Of a DNA stretch of 45,622 nt, positions 28,053 through 36,332 are shown in pieces (within the stretch, counting starts at the first letter, position 1; each line of letters opens with the position of its first letter). The stretch comes from Lacticaseibacillus sharpeae JCM 1186 = DSM 20505 (GTDB lineage Bacteria > Bacillota > Bacilli > Lactobacillales > Lactobacillaceae), in contig NZ_AYYO01000012.1 in the NCBI RefSeq assembly GCF_001436225.1, positions 1-45,622 of the forward strand, read 5' to 3'. Position numbers and translations under genes: made by a program. Under the pieces are notes generated by a model. It ran no database searches. It was given only the letters and a program-made list of their open reading frames with translations, and was not told the origin of the DNA.

Positions 28053-28072
28053 TTCGAAAAACTTACGCTAAC

Positions 28073-28114
28073 TTGATTTGCATCAATTTATAAATCAACC
28101 TGGCAGCATATGAT
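28073..28114 (+). promoter_or_regulatory. FLP/FNR-type box plus -10 for the metallochaperone/Dps genes
   Basis: Box TTGAT-TTGC-ATCAA at 28073-28086, a full FNR consensus; -10 TATGAT at 28109-28114, again exactly 36 bases from box start to -10 start. Confidence 0.8.
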
Positions 28115-28186
28115 AGAACCATAGACAGCAAGCGGGAACCAATGAACGGCAACCACCACTTGCGGAATATTACGGAGGTATTGATC

Positions 28187-28417
28187 ATGGAATTAGCAGT
28201 TATGAAGCTCGGTGCACTTACTTGCCCATCTTGCATGCAGAAGATTGAACACGCAGTCAGCGGGGTTAACGGGGTTAGCAGCGTGAAGGTCCTCTTCAAC
28301 GCCGCTAAGCTCAAGGCCCAGTTCGATCCTGCAGCTACCGACGCCGACAAGCTGGCCGACGTGGTTAAGGGTCTGGGCTACGAAGTCGAATCCGTTAAAG
28401 TGAAGGAATTAGCATAA
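28187..28417 (+). CDS. HMA-domain metallochaperone (CopZ-like)
   Basis: A 76-residue heavy-metal-associated domain protein. The metal site is the CPSC motif in LGALTCPSCMQKIEHAV; the ferredoxin-like fold is complete (SSVKVLFNAAKLKAQFD, GLGYEVESVKV). It probably hands metal to the upstream ATPase, which lacks its own HMA domain. Start ATG 28187 has GGAGG 9 bases upstream. The usual MxCxxC is here LTCPSC. Confidence 0.88.
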   Translation: MELAVMKLGALTCPSCMQKIEHAVSGVNGVSSVKVLFNAAKLKAQFDPAATDADKLADVVKGLGYEVESVKVKELA

Positions 28418-28476
28418 AATCTGGTCCCCGTGAGCCGACCAGTACACACATTAATTCAGCAAAAGGAGTCTTACCC

Positions 28477-29037
28477 ATGACAGAATTCAACGCAGACATC
28501 GTAAAGAAGTACACTGACGAACAGGCCCAGGCAGAACACGACCACCACGTGCCCACTGCTGGCGCGATGACCAACCACATCTTGAGCAACCACGTCATCT
28601 TGACCAACCGGCTGCACCAGGCAGCTTGGTTCGTGAAGGGCCTCGCAGCCACCCAGCTGGCGGCGGACTTCAAGGCGACGAACGCCGAGAACAGTGCGTG
28701 GATTGACCGCATTGCCGACGCGTTGCTGGATGAAAACGAGATTCCCGCTAGCATCACCAGCGAATACACGGCCTGGACGATGCTGGAGGAACACGGCGAG
28801 AGCAAGTACCTGGATGCTGCCGGGATCATCGACGGTCTTGTCCACGACTTCAACACCGACAACCTCTTCGTGACCCGCGCAATCGCGCTGGCGGAAAAGG
28901 AAAACCGGCCCGCCTTTGCCGCAACGCTCACCGAACTGTTCGGTTGGAACAACCGCCAGATTCGCCAGTACCAGGCACTGTTAGGTAATGACGCGCGCAC
29001 CGGCCTGGACGAAGAAGACGATGACGACGAGGACTAG
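28477..29037 (+). CDS. Dps-like ferritin-fold protein with degenerate ferroxidase site
   Basis: A 186-residue protein of the DNA-protecting, ferritin-like Dps family (helices with HQAAWFVKG, DRIADALLDENEIPAS, TRAIALAEKENRPAFAATLTELFG). Aligned by eye, the iron-binding histidines fall on Ala50 and Ala62 and the acid at the third position on Lys66; only Asp77 and Asp81 remain. The C-terminus is an acidic tail (DEEDDDDED) rather than a lysine tail. It may therefore not oxidise iron or bind DNA in the usual way. It lies between the chaperone and the FLP gene, behind an FLP-type box. Confidence 0.82.
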   Translation: MTEFNADIVKKYTDEQAQAEHDHHVPTAGAMTNHILSNHVILTNRLHQAAWFVKGLAATQLAADFKATNAENSAWIDRIADALLDENEIPASITSEYTAWTMLEEHGESKYLDAAGIIDGLVHDFNTDNLFVTRAIALAEKENRPAFAATLTELFGWNNRQIRQYQALLGNDARTGLDEEDDDDED

Positions 29038-29100
29038 CCGCTAGCCCGCGAACGCGTTAAGATAGCGGTAGTAAGCAGTCAACTAACGGAGGTGCCCGAA

Positions 29101-29772
29101 ATGCATATTCATGATGCTGAAGCGTGTGTACGCTTAGTCCCGATTTTTCAAAATTTGAACCAAGCGGCCATCACGGCGGTGGCGGGGCTGGTGCATGAAC
29201 GCCACGTGCATGCCGGGGACACCTTGTTTCTCGCCGGCACCGACGCCGATGCCCTGTACATCGTTGCGCACGGGCAGGTGAAGGTCACCCAGGATACCGT
29301 TAGTGGTCGGGAACAGATGTTGCGTTTGCTGCAGGCAGGCGACTTCGATGGTGAAGCCGTACTGTTCACCCAAACCGAGCATAACAACAACGCGGTGGCA
29401 CTGACCGATAGTCAGGTGTGCACCATCAGCCGCGGTGACTTCCAGAAGCTGTTGCACGCAACTCCGGAGCTCGCGCTGAATGTCCTCAATGCGTTGGGGC
29501 AGCGCGTGGTCGCCCTGGAAAATCAAGCGACTGCCGCCAGCACCGCCAGCGTGGCGGAACGTCTAGCGAACTACCTGCTGGAGACCAGCGCTGCGATGGG
29601 CAACGCGAAGTTCGATCTGCCACTTAGGAAGAAGGACCTCGCCTTGTACCTTGGTACTTCGCCAGAAACTATCAGTCGCCGGCTAACCACCTTCGCGGAT
29701 GAGGGCCTGATTAAGCAGCACGGCCGCAGCGAGATTGAGATTCTGGACAGTGACGGTTTGTCATTGGTAATT
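29101..29772 (+). CDS. Crp/Fnr family regulator, FLP-like
   Basis: A 224-residue regulator with an N-terminal cyclic-nucleotide-like beta roll and a C-terminal winged HTH (KKDLALYLGTSPETISRRL). Cysteines at 9 and 107 match in position the redox-sensitive pair (Cys5 and Cys102) described for L. casei FLP, and no Fe-S cysteine cluster is present. It probably senses oxidation by disulfide formation and binds the TTGA(N6)TCAA-type boxes at 26129 and 28073. Start ATG 29101 has GGAGGT with a 7-base gap; a GTG at 29092 overlaps that RBS. Confidence 0.88.
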
Positions 29773-29779
29773 TAAAATA

Positions 29780-29827
29780 AACGGCGCGGTGCCGCAGGTT
29801 TTGACCTGCAGCACCGCGCCGTTTTTA
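29780..29827 (+). terminator. Terminator of the FLP cluster
   Basis: A very strong stem of about 18 bp (ACGGCGCGGTGC and GCAGGT arms, one bulge), loop TTTG, T5 tail. Confidence 0.93.
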
Positions 29828-29839
29828 CGGAAGTTTAAC

Positions 29840-29884
29840 TTGCTATTTCGAACATTTGTTTGTATAATTGTTCTAGCAATTATA
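29840..29884 (+). promoter_or_regulatory. Promoter with overlapping palindromic operator
   Basis: -35 TTGCTA (29840-29845), 17-base spacer, -10 TATAAT (29863-29868). A perfect palindrome TATAATTG-N6-CAATTATA (29863-29884) covers the -10 and start site, the typical place for autorepression by an antitoxin. Confidence 0.75.
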
Positions 29885-29905
29885 AGATGGAAGGACAGAT
29901 GATTC

Positions 29906-30121
29906 ATGGCACAAACTGAGTATTCAGCGGAAATGGCCCAGGCCCACCTCGCCGACATTGTGCGGGTGGCCAACGAAAAGGGGCAAGTGATTAAGGTTAC
30001 CGGGACTGATGACCGGCCCGCCGCCTTCATTGTGCCTGAAGCATACTGGCAAGCATTGCAGGCCACCCTGACCATGGTTAACGGTGGCCGGGTGTTCCCC
30101 GTGCAGCACGAGGATGATTAA
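29906..30121 (+). CDS. Orphan Phd/YefM-like antitoxin
   Basis: A 71-residue protein, MAQTEYSAEMAQAHLADIVRVANEKG..., with the Phd/YefM N-terminal fold pattern (A..L..ll..v..g..i.vt.....paa.ivp...w). No Doc, YoeB or other toxin gene is next to it: the gene behind it is on the other strand, an Rgg-like regulator. It has its own promoter with an overlapping palindrome and its own terminator. Could be a solitary regulator or a relic of a lost toxin-antitoxin pair. Confidence 0.7.
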   Translation: MAQTEYSAEMAQAHLADIVRVANEKGQVIKVTGTDDRPAAFIVPEAYWQALQATLTMVNGGRVFPVQHEDD

Positions 30122-30165
30122 AAACGACCCGTAGCAACAGGATTCCCTGCTGCTACGGGTCGTTT
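30122..30165. terminator. Bidirectional terminator
   Basis: A 12-bp stem (ACGACCCGTAGC with its complement) plus CAG/CTG closes the convergent antitoxin and Rgg-like genes. Confidence 0.9.
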
Positions 30166-30167
30166 AT

Positions 30168-31040
30168 TTATAATTCAATGTTGCAGCGCTGAATCCACTT
30201 CAAGTCGCTGGAGGCCAGGTGCGGACTGCCAACGAAATCGAGGGAGCCGAGCAGGTGCTGAATAATTTCCTTTTGTTCCGGCCCGCCGTTTTCCTTGTAG
30301 GCCAGGACGGCGCGGGTCAAGTTGCGCCGGTAGTTGTTGAGGATGTCGAGCGGACTGATCTTCGTGTCTTCAATCAGGCGGCTGATGTCGCGGGCGAAGG
30401 TCAAATCATCGGTTTCAAGTGGCCGCATGATGGCGTTCATGATGGCGCCCATGTAGGCCTGCTGGTCGTTGACGGGGTGCTTGCGCTTGGCGAACGACCG
30501 CACCATGATGCGGTAGGCGCGTTCGGCGTGGTGTTGATCCATGAAGTAGATAAGCTCGCCACACAGCATGTATTCATAGTGGTGCCAGTCGTCGTCCCGT
30601 TCGAGGAAGGTGACGATGGCATCCTGGTCGTCTTCGGGAATGTAGAGTGTTGGCTCCTTGATCGACTGGGTCAAGGTGTCCAGGATGAGCAGGTTGAACC
30701 GGCGCAGGGGCAGGTTCATGGTGTCGGTGGCCGAACGGTAGTTGTGCAATGCCGCGGTGGCCATGGACTTGTTGCCCTTAATGAGCGAGTCGCGGATGGC
30801 GAGCAGCGCGGTTTCGAACGCGGCCCGGGACTGACTTGGCCGCAGCAGGACGTCTGCCGGGTCCATCTCCGCCGCTTCCATCGCGGGGGCGAGCTTCGAG
30901 ATGGTCAGATCAATCTGCCCGCGTTCGAAGCGAGACAGTGTGGTTTCCGAAATACCGGCAGACACGTCACGAATCTTCAGTCCACGGCGCTTACGAATGT
31001 GCCGGAAAAAAGCACCCAATTTTGCTTCATGGTCTTCCAT
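30168..31040 (-). CDS. Rgg/GadR/MutR-like transcriptional regulator
   Basis: A 290-residue XRE-type regulator: N-terminal HTH (LGAFFRHIRKRRGLKIRDVSAGISETTLSRFERGQ, residues about 8-45) and an all-helical C-terminal region typical of the Rgg group. Such proteins often bind a short peptide pheromone. No obvious pheromone gene is seen nearby, although the 630-base gap upstream was searched by eye. Start ATG 31040 has GGAGGAGA upstream. Target unknown. Confidence 0.85.
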   Translation of the reverse strand: MEDHEAKLGAFFRHIRKRRGLKIRDVSAGISETTLSRFERGQIDLTISKLAPAMEAAEMDPADVLLRPSQSRAAFETALLAIRDSLIKGNKSMATAALHNYRSATDTMNLPLRRFNLLILDTLTQSIKEPTLYIPEDDQDAIVTFLERDDDWHHYEYMLCGELIYFMDQHHAERAYRIMVRSFAKRKHPVNDQQAYMGAIMNAIMRPLETDDLTFARDISRLIEDTKISPLDILNNYRRNLTRAVLAYKENGGPEQKEIIQHLLGSLDFVGSPHLASSDLKWIQRCNIEL

Positions 31041-31108
31041 AATTTCTCCTCCAGATTAATCGGTATGCGCAACCCTCGCACACCGGATTTGCTTCTTTAT
31101 ACCCGTAC

Positions 31109-31139
31109 AGTATAACCTGTGCATAGCGCTTTCCGTCAA
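31109..31139 (-). promoter_or_regulatory. Likely promoter of the Rgg-like gene
   Basis: Minus-strand -35 TTGACG (plus 31134-31139), 19-base spacer, -10 TATACT (plus 31109-31114). The rest of the gap to 31620 is AT-rich and holds no convincing gene. Confidence 0.55.
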
Positions 31140-31620
31140 CCGGTAAATCTTGATTCGTTGTTATTATCCACGATTTGGGTACACGCGATTCATTTTTGTG
31201 ACACGTTGTCAGAGCAGGCATGCAAGCAGCTTTTATGCGGAATGGTCGGGTTTTACCCAGGATATAGTTGAATATTTTCAGTTGCCAGTTCGTTATTTAA
31301 TTACCCAACTTCAAAATTGGTATAGTTGTAAATAACGATTTTTTTATAATTAAAGATATTTGTCAAGACAGGCAAAGTTTGGGCAAATTAGGCTACAGGA
31401 GGCAATATAATAACGCCGATTCTGAACGATTAGGCAAGGCTTTGTTATTGGAAAAGTTCTGTCTATGTTGTATTAACGTGCAAGATTGTGATTAGGTCGT
31501 TACTTTAAATGCAAAAACGCCAATTTTGAGGCGGTATTGCCGGCGGGACAATGTTGACGTAAAGGTTGCAGAACACGCAAAATGAATGTGTGAGGCAATT
31601 TTGTCATTTCGTCGCAAATT

Positions 31621-31653
31621 AAAACGCGGTCGCTGCGCACGACCGCGTTTTTT
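31621..31653. terminator. Terminator at the end of the ECF operon
   Basis: A 9-bp stem (ACGCGGTCG with CGACCGCGT), T4 on the minus strand and T6 on the plus strand; 17 bases after the S-component stop. Confidence 0.85.
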
Positions 31654-31669
31654 ACATATCTGCAAATAA

Positions 31670-32482
31670 TTAACGCTCGGTAAACACGCCGTACTTAGTC
31701 TGCACCCGCGCCAGTTTGCGCAGCACGGGGATGCCGAGGACGACCAGGAACAAGACGGTGGCGCTGGCGTGCACCAGATCCATGGGGAAGCCGGAGAGGT
31801 AGATTGCCAGCAACGTCATTTTGTTCACGACCCCACCGTACATGATGATGGAGGCGGGGTTCATGATACCGCCATACACGAGAATGACGCTAAAAAAGCC
31901 GAAAATAGCCAGGCTGATACGGTTCGGGCGCAGGAAGTTGTGCCACGCCAGCCACCCGGCCAACCAGCCGATGCAGCCAAAGCCGAGCATTTGCCACGGC
32001 GTCCATGGGCCTTGGGTGAAGAAGATGTTCGAAGTGAGGGCGGACAGCGCGCCGACGAGGAAGCCGACATCGCTGCCAAAGGCCACGCCGCTGACGATGA
32101 CGACCGCAGCAATGGGCTTGAACTGCGCGAGCATGAAGAAGGCACTGCGGCCAGCCACGGCGAGTGCGACGAGCACCGCGATGACGACCAGCTCGCGGGC
32201 GGTGGGGTGCCGGCGTTCAAAGCGCAGGCAGACGGCGCCAAAGGCTGTGCCCATCAGGAGCAGGCTCGTCAGGAGGTAGTGCCGCTGCCCGCCATGGATG
32301 CCGACTGCCAGGATAACGGCGATGACCAGCACGGCGACCAGTGTGCGCACGAGCGATTGGGCCCGGCGCGGGTGGGCAAATACGGGCTTGGGGTTGCGCG
32401 GCTGGGCGTTCAGTGCGGCGTGGGGGACGTCTTTTTGGTCCGCGTACAGCTGAGTTAGGAATTCTGACTGTGCTTTAGGCAT
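31670..32482 (-). CDS. ECF transporter S component (predicted corrinoid)
   Basis: A 270-residue membrane protein with about six to eight hydrophobic segments, typical of ECF substrate-binding components. The start at 32482 is set by GAGGAGGTG five bases upstream and overlaps the EcfA end by 28 bases. The N-terminal 45 residues are a cytosolic extension. It is the last gene of an operon with its own EcfA and EcfT, so this is a dedicated (group I) transporter. Vitamin specificity is inferred from the two transcobalamin-like surface proteins in the same operon, not from motifs. Confidence 0.75.
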   Translation of the reverse strand: MPKAQSEFLTQLYADQKDVPHAALNAQPRNPKPVFAHPRRAQSLVRTLVAVLVIAVILAVGIHGGQRHYLLTSLLLMGTAFGAVCLRFERRHPTARELVVIAVLVALAVAGRSAFFMLAQFKPIAAVVIVSGVAFGSDVGFLVGALSALTSNIFFTQGPWTPWQMLGFGCIGWLAGWLAWHNFLRPNRISLAIFGFFSVILVYGGIMNPASIIMYGGVVNKMTLLAIYLSGFPMDLVHASATVLFLVVLGIPVLRKLARVQTKYGVFTER

Positions 32483-34119
32483 GCGGCCACCTCCTCAAAC
32501 GTGATGGCGCCGGGCCAGATGTCGCGGCCGATGCGGCTGGCGGTGGTGGTGTAGAAGCTATTGGCGGCGAATAAGTCGTGGGTCGGCGACTCCGCCACGA
32601 TGGTGCCATCGAACAGCAGGCCAATGTGGTCGGCATGCTCCGCGATGAAATCCAGGTCGTGGGTGACCATCACCAAGGTCACGCCATTTTTTTGCAATTG
32701 ATCAAGAATCGTTCCGACTTGCTGCTTAGTGAAGGCATCGAGCCCCTTAGTTGGCTCGTCGAGGAACAGAATCTTGGGCCGCAGCAGGATGACCTTCGCC
32801 AATGCCAGCAATTGCTGCTCCCCGCCGCTGAGGTCAAAGGGGTGGTGGTCAAGCAGCGGCCGCAGGTGACACAGGTCGGCGGCGCCACTGACCACAGCTG
32901 CAGCGCCCATGGCTGGCTGCACCATGTTTGCCGTTGCCAGCAATTCCGCTTGCACGGTGGCGCTGGCGAATAAGGTGGTGGGGTCTTGCGGCAACACGGC
33001 GAGAAATTCGCGGTACAGGTCGGCCTCCTTGTAGTGCGTCAACTTATTGCCCGCCAGCGTGACTTTGCCGCTAGTGGGTTGGCAGATGCCACTGAGGAGT
33101 GTTAACAGGGTGCTCTTGCCCGCCCCGTTGTTGCCGATGATGCCATACCAGCTGCCCTGCTGGACGGTGAGATTCACGTCGGTGAGTACGTCCGCTTCGT
33201 CGGCAGCGAACCGAAAAGCGAGGTGCTTAGCGGCCAAAAAAGGGGTGGTCGGTGCCGGTGCGACCGGTGCGGGCAATGGCGCTGGGGTCAGGGACAACTG
33301 GGCCAGCCAGGAGCGGCCGGCGCCAACGGTGAGCGGAATCGTCTCCGGCTTGACGGGAGCAGTGCCCGTGCAATACAGCCGCGTGGCGGTGGGCAGCGCC
33401 GCAAAGAGTGGGTCGCCCGTCGCGTGCAGTTTGGCCGCCACTGCCCGCGGCGTACCGGCGGCAGCGATGGTGCCCGCCCGCATCATCACCAGCTGGTCGG
33501 CCCACGGCAAGATGTCCTCCAACTCGTGTTCCGCCAGCAGAATGGTGGTTCCGAGCTCGGTGTGCAGGCGCACGAGAATTTGGATGAACGTCTGCTTGGC
33601 CAGTGGGTCGAGTTGCGCGGTGGGCTCGTCCAGTAGCAGTAGTTCGGGACTCAGCGTCATTACACTCGCCAGGGAGACCAGCTGCTTTTGCCCGCCAGAC
33701 AGACTGCGCACATCGCGGTCCAGCAGTGCCCCAATCCCGAAGAACGTCGCCATTTCGGCAATCCGGGTGCGCATCGCGGTGGGGCGAACACCAAGGCTTT
33801 CGAGGCCAAAGGCGAGTTCGTGCCAGACTTTGTCGGTCGCAAACTGGGCGTCGGCGTGCTGATTCACGTAGCCAATTTTGCTGGCTTGCGCGCGGTTGTC
33901 CAGCGCGGCTAACGGCTGATTTTGCCAGGTGATGCTGCCAGTGCTGGTGCCACTGGGTAATAATACGCGCTTCAGTTGCCGCAGCAGCGTGGTTTTGCCG
34001 CTGCCGGAGCGCCCGAAGAGCACCGTGAAGCTGCCCTGGGCCAAGTCGAGGTTGACGTGACTGAGGGCGGGCTGATTATCTGGATAGCTGAATGAGTAAT
34101 CGTGGATGGAAATGAGCAT
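32455..34119 (-). CDS. ECF transporter ATPase, two ABC domains fused
   Basis: A 554-residue protein with two complete ABC cassettes, equal to EcfA and EcfA' in one chain. Domain 1: GRSGSGKTT, LSGGQKQ, LLLLDEPTAQLD, LLAEHELEDI. Domain 2: GNNGAGKST, DLSGGEQQ, ILFLDEPTKGLD, MVTHDLDF. Both are intact. It lies between EcfT and the S component, 18 bases after the EcfT stop. Confidence 0.93.
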   Translation of the reverse strand: MLISIHDYSFSYPDNQPALSHVNLDLAQGSFTVLFGRSGSGKTTLLRQLKRVLLPSGTSTGSITWQNQPLAALDNRAQASKIGYVNQHADAQFATDKVWHELAFGLESLGVRPTAMRTRIAEMATFFGIGALLDRDVRSLSGGQKQLVSLASVMTLSPELLLLDEPTAQLDPLAKQTFIQILVRLHTELGTTILLAEHELEDILPWADQLVMMRAGTIAAAGTPRAVAAKLHATGDPLFAALPTATRLYCTGTAPVKPETIPLTVGAGRSWLAQLSLTPAPLPAPVAPAPTTPFLAAKHLAFRFAADEADVLTDVNLTVQQGSWYGIIGNNGAGKSTLLTLLSGICQPTSGKVTLAGNKLTHYKEADLYREFLAVLPQDPTTLFASATVQAELLATANMVQPAMGAAAVVSGAADLCHLRPLLDHHPFDLSGGEQQLLALAKVILLRPKILFLDEPTKGLDAFTKQQVGTILDQLQKNGVTLVMVTHDLDFIAEHADHIGLLFDGTIVAESPTHDLFAANSFYTTTASRIGRDIWPGAITFEEVAACLKHSQNS

Positions 34120-34137
34120 GAGCAGGGTCTACTTTCG

Positions 34138-35079
34138 TTAATCGTGATGGGACGCAAAATATGGCGGGTAAGTGGGCGCGGCCGTCGCGTGCTGCCGGCG
34201 GGTGCGCGCTTGTAGGTACATGCCGCTGGGCAAAAGCGCGAGGATGGCAAAGGCGACACTGCCAATGACGGTCCAGCGATTCCACCCGACGATGATGGCG
34301 GGATTGTATTGGGTTGCAAGTCCCCCTAAGTGCCAGCTCAGCAGGATCAGACCGGTGGCGGCGGTGATGATGCCAGCAAGGATACGGTCATTTAGCCGCC
34401 AGTGGTAGCACGCATACGCGGTGCGCCGGCCGGTCCCGTAGCCGCGGGCCCGCATGGAATCAGCGGTGCGGACGGCACTTTCTAGCGCCCATGAGGTCAT
34501 GATGGAGAACATGTTTGCCGCCTGGTGGAATTTCGCCCGCCACTTAACCTGACTGGGGGCGGCGCCAATGCCGCGCTGGGCTGCTTGCACCTGCCGAAAC
34601 TGGTTGATAAGCAGCGGGACGAAGCGGAAAATCAGGCTGAGCAAGAGCCCAATCGCGGGGAGAATCCGGCCGCACAGGAAGACGATTTTGTCCCGCGTCA
34701 TGACGGCGTTGATGACGACGAACCAGCTGATGCCGACCGCAAGTACGCCGGCGAGCACGAGGCCGTACACGATGGCTTCCAGCGTGACCGAGTTGCCGCT
34801 GTTCAGGGTCACAAGCAGGGTGACGCCATTGTGGTTGAAGGATGCGTTGATGATTGTCACCACAATCATACCGGGCAGGATGAAGGTCAGCAGCAGCCGC
34901 GCAACGTGTCGCCAGCCGCGCAGGATACTACCATAAATGGCGGCGCTGATTAGCGCCGCCATTAATACGAGGGGGTGGAGGCAAAAAGCCGTGACGCCCA
35001 GGATGATGATGAAGTATGCTGCCTGGATAATTGGGTGGGCTTCGCTAAATGGATCGCGGTGACCACTAAAAGTTTTCAA
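34138..35079 (-). CDS. ECF transporter T component (CbiQ-like)
   Basis: A 313-residue membrane coupling protein. About five hydrophobic segments and the coupling-helix motif with ARG (ADSMRARGYGTGRRT), plus a second conserved Arg region, identify EcfT. It starts with TTG at 35079, overlapping the TGA of the upstream lipoprotein gene, which implies translational coupling. It should bridge the S component and the fused ATPase. Confidence 0.88.
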   Translation of the reverse strand: MKTFSGHRDPFSEAHPIIQAAYFIIILGVTAFCLHPLVLMAALISAAIYGSILRGWRHVARLLLTFILPGMIVVTIINASFNHNGVTLLVTLNSGNSVTLEAIVYGLVLAGVLAVGISWFVVINAVMTRDKIVFLCGRILPAIGLLLSLIFRFVPLLINQFRQVQAAQRGIGAAPSQVKWRAKFHQAANMFSIMTSWALESAVRTADSMRARGYGTGRRTAYACYHWRLNDRILAGIITAATGLILLSWHLGGLATQYNPAIIVGWNRWTVIGSVAFAILALLPSGMYLQARTRRQHATAAPTYPPYFASHHD

Positions 35080-36332
35080 TAGTTTGAACCACCTATGTCG
35101 GCGCCAAGTTCAAGGGTGTATTGCCACTTGATGGTCGAGCCGTTCTTCAATGAGTTATACGCGGAACAGCCGTAGTTTGGGAACCAGCCGTCGACGGAAT
35201 ACATCCAGCCGGACGCGGACCCACCGTCGAATTCGTACAGGTTGTTGATGCCCTTGATGTAGTAGGCATTGTACATCGGTGTGTAGCGGGACTCCATCTG
35301 GATGCCGTGGGCGCGGGTGACGGTCTTCAGCACGTCGTACACCGATTCGCCCGTAGTGAACTTAACCTTGGTCGGGGGCAGAATCCAGCCGTCCGCCGGA
35401 ACGTATGCCCGCTTGTTGCTGTCGATGTCGCTGAGGTGCTTGGCCGCAGTGGCGGCGCTGATGGAAATGGTGACGGTTGGCGCCGCGCCATTCTTAGCCG
35501 CCGTGCTGGTTTTGGTGCTTGCCTTGGCCGCCTTGGTGCTGGTCACGTTGGCGGTGCCAGCAGTGACAGCCTTACGGGAACTGGTTGCGGCGTGCTTGCT
35601 ACTGGAACTGGTGCTGGCTTTGGCGGCACTAGTACTGGCGCTGGTACGCTTAGCGGAACGACTTACACCGCTTGCCTTGGCTGCTTTGACCTGCGCTTTG
35701 GTGCTGGCCGCCTTTTGCGCTGACTTCTTGGTCGCCACGTCGGCTTTCTTGATGACCTTGGCCTTATTCTGCTTGCTGGTGCCGACGATATAGAACGTTT
35801 TGCGGACGGCGGTGACGCGGAAAGCTAGCTTGGTGCTGTTGGCCGTACGTTTGATGGTCACGGGCTGATTTGCAGCGAGTTTTGCGTGTTTGCCACTGAG
35901 CAAAACGGCGGCAGTGGCGGACCAGTGCTTGGGGATGGTGATGGTCAGCGTGGGACTGCCAGCGAGGTAGAACTTCTCGAGTTTGAACCCGAGGACATCA
36001 CTGGCGCCGGCGACCTTGGTTAATGCATGCTGCTTATTTTTGGTCGTCAGTTTGAGCCCGAGCTTTTGCTTCGTCGGGTTCTTGACCTGCGCTGCGGTGT
36101 AATCCCAGCGGTAGGTGATACCGTCCTTGGTTTTGCCGGTGAAACTGAAATCGTGACCAGATTTGCTGAGACTGGTCATCTTGGCGGCTGACACCACGCC
36201 GCTATTTGCAAGCTTGACGACCTTGGGCGTGTTAGTGCCGCTCGCGCTGGTGCTGGCGGCGGCGTTCTTACCGCAGCCGGCCAGCGTGAGGACTAACCCA
36301 AGGGCGAGGAGCCACTTTGCTTGTTTACGCAT
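35076..36332 (-). CDS. Lipoprotein with C-terminal DUF4430 (transcobalamin beta-like) domain
   Basis: A 418-residue lipoprotein; start ATG 36332 gives the signal MRKQAKWLLALGLVLTLAGC with lipobox LAGC. Middle: a Lys/Ala/Ser/Thr-rich, low-complexity stalk of roughly 100 residues. C-terminus: a DUF4430 domain with ESVYDVLKTV, INNLYEFDGGSASGWMYSVD, GWFPNYGCSAY and TIKWQYT. DUF4430 is related to the C-terminal cobalamin-capping domain of intrinsic factor and transcobalamin. A separate N-terminal domain (residues about 45-190) is not recognised. Encoded second in the operon, right after the alpha-barrel surface protein. Confidence 0.88.
   Translation of the reverse strand: MRKQAKWLLALGLVLTLAGCGKNAAASTSASGTNTPKVVKLANSGVVSAAKMTSLSKSGHDFSFTGKTKDGITYRWDYTAAQVKNPTKQKLGLKLTTKNKQHALTKVAGASDVLGFKLEKFYLAGSPTLTITIPKHWSATAAVLLSGKHAKLAANQPVTIKRTANSTKLAFRVTAVRKTFYIVGTSKQNKAKVIKKADVATKKSAQKAASTKAQVKAAKASGVSRSAKRTSASTSAAKASTSSSSKHAATSSRKAVTAGTANVTSTKAAKASTKTSTAAKNGAAPTVTISISAATAAKHLSDIDSNKRAYVPADGWILPPTKVKFTTGESVYDVLKTVTRAHGIQMESRYTPMYNAYYIKGINNLYEFDGGSASGWMYSVDGWFPNYGCSAYNSLKNGSTIKWQYTLELGADIGGSNY

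Noticed and set aside
30219-31115. A 298-codon plus-strand frame across the Rgg-like gene
   Set aside because: Low-quality composition and complete overlap with a recognised HTH regulator on the other strand.
31150-31335. A 61-codon ORF in the Rgg upstream gap as pheromone precursor
   Set aside because: No RBS, Cys- and Phe-rich composition without a signal-type N-terminus; unlike short hydrophobic pheromones.
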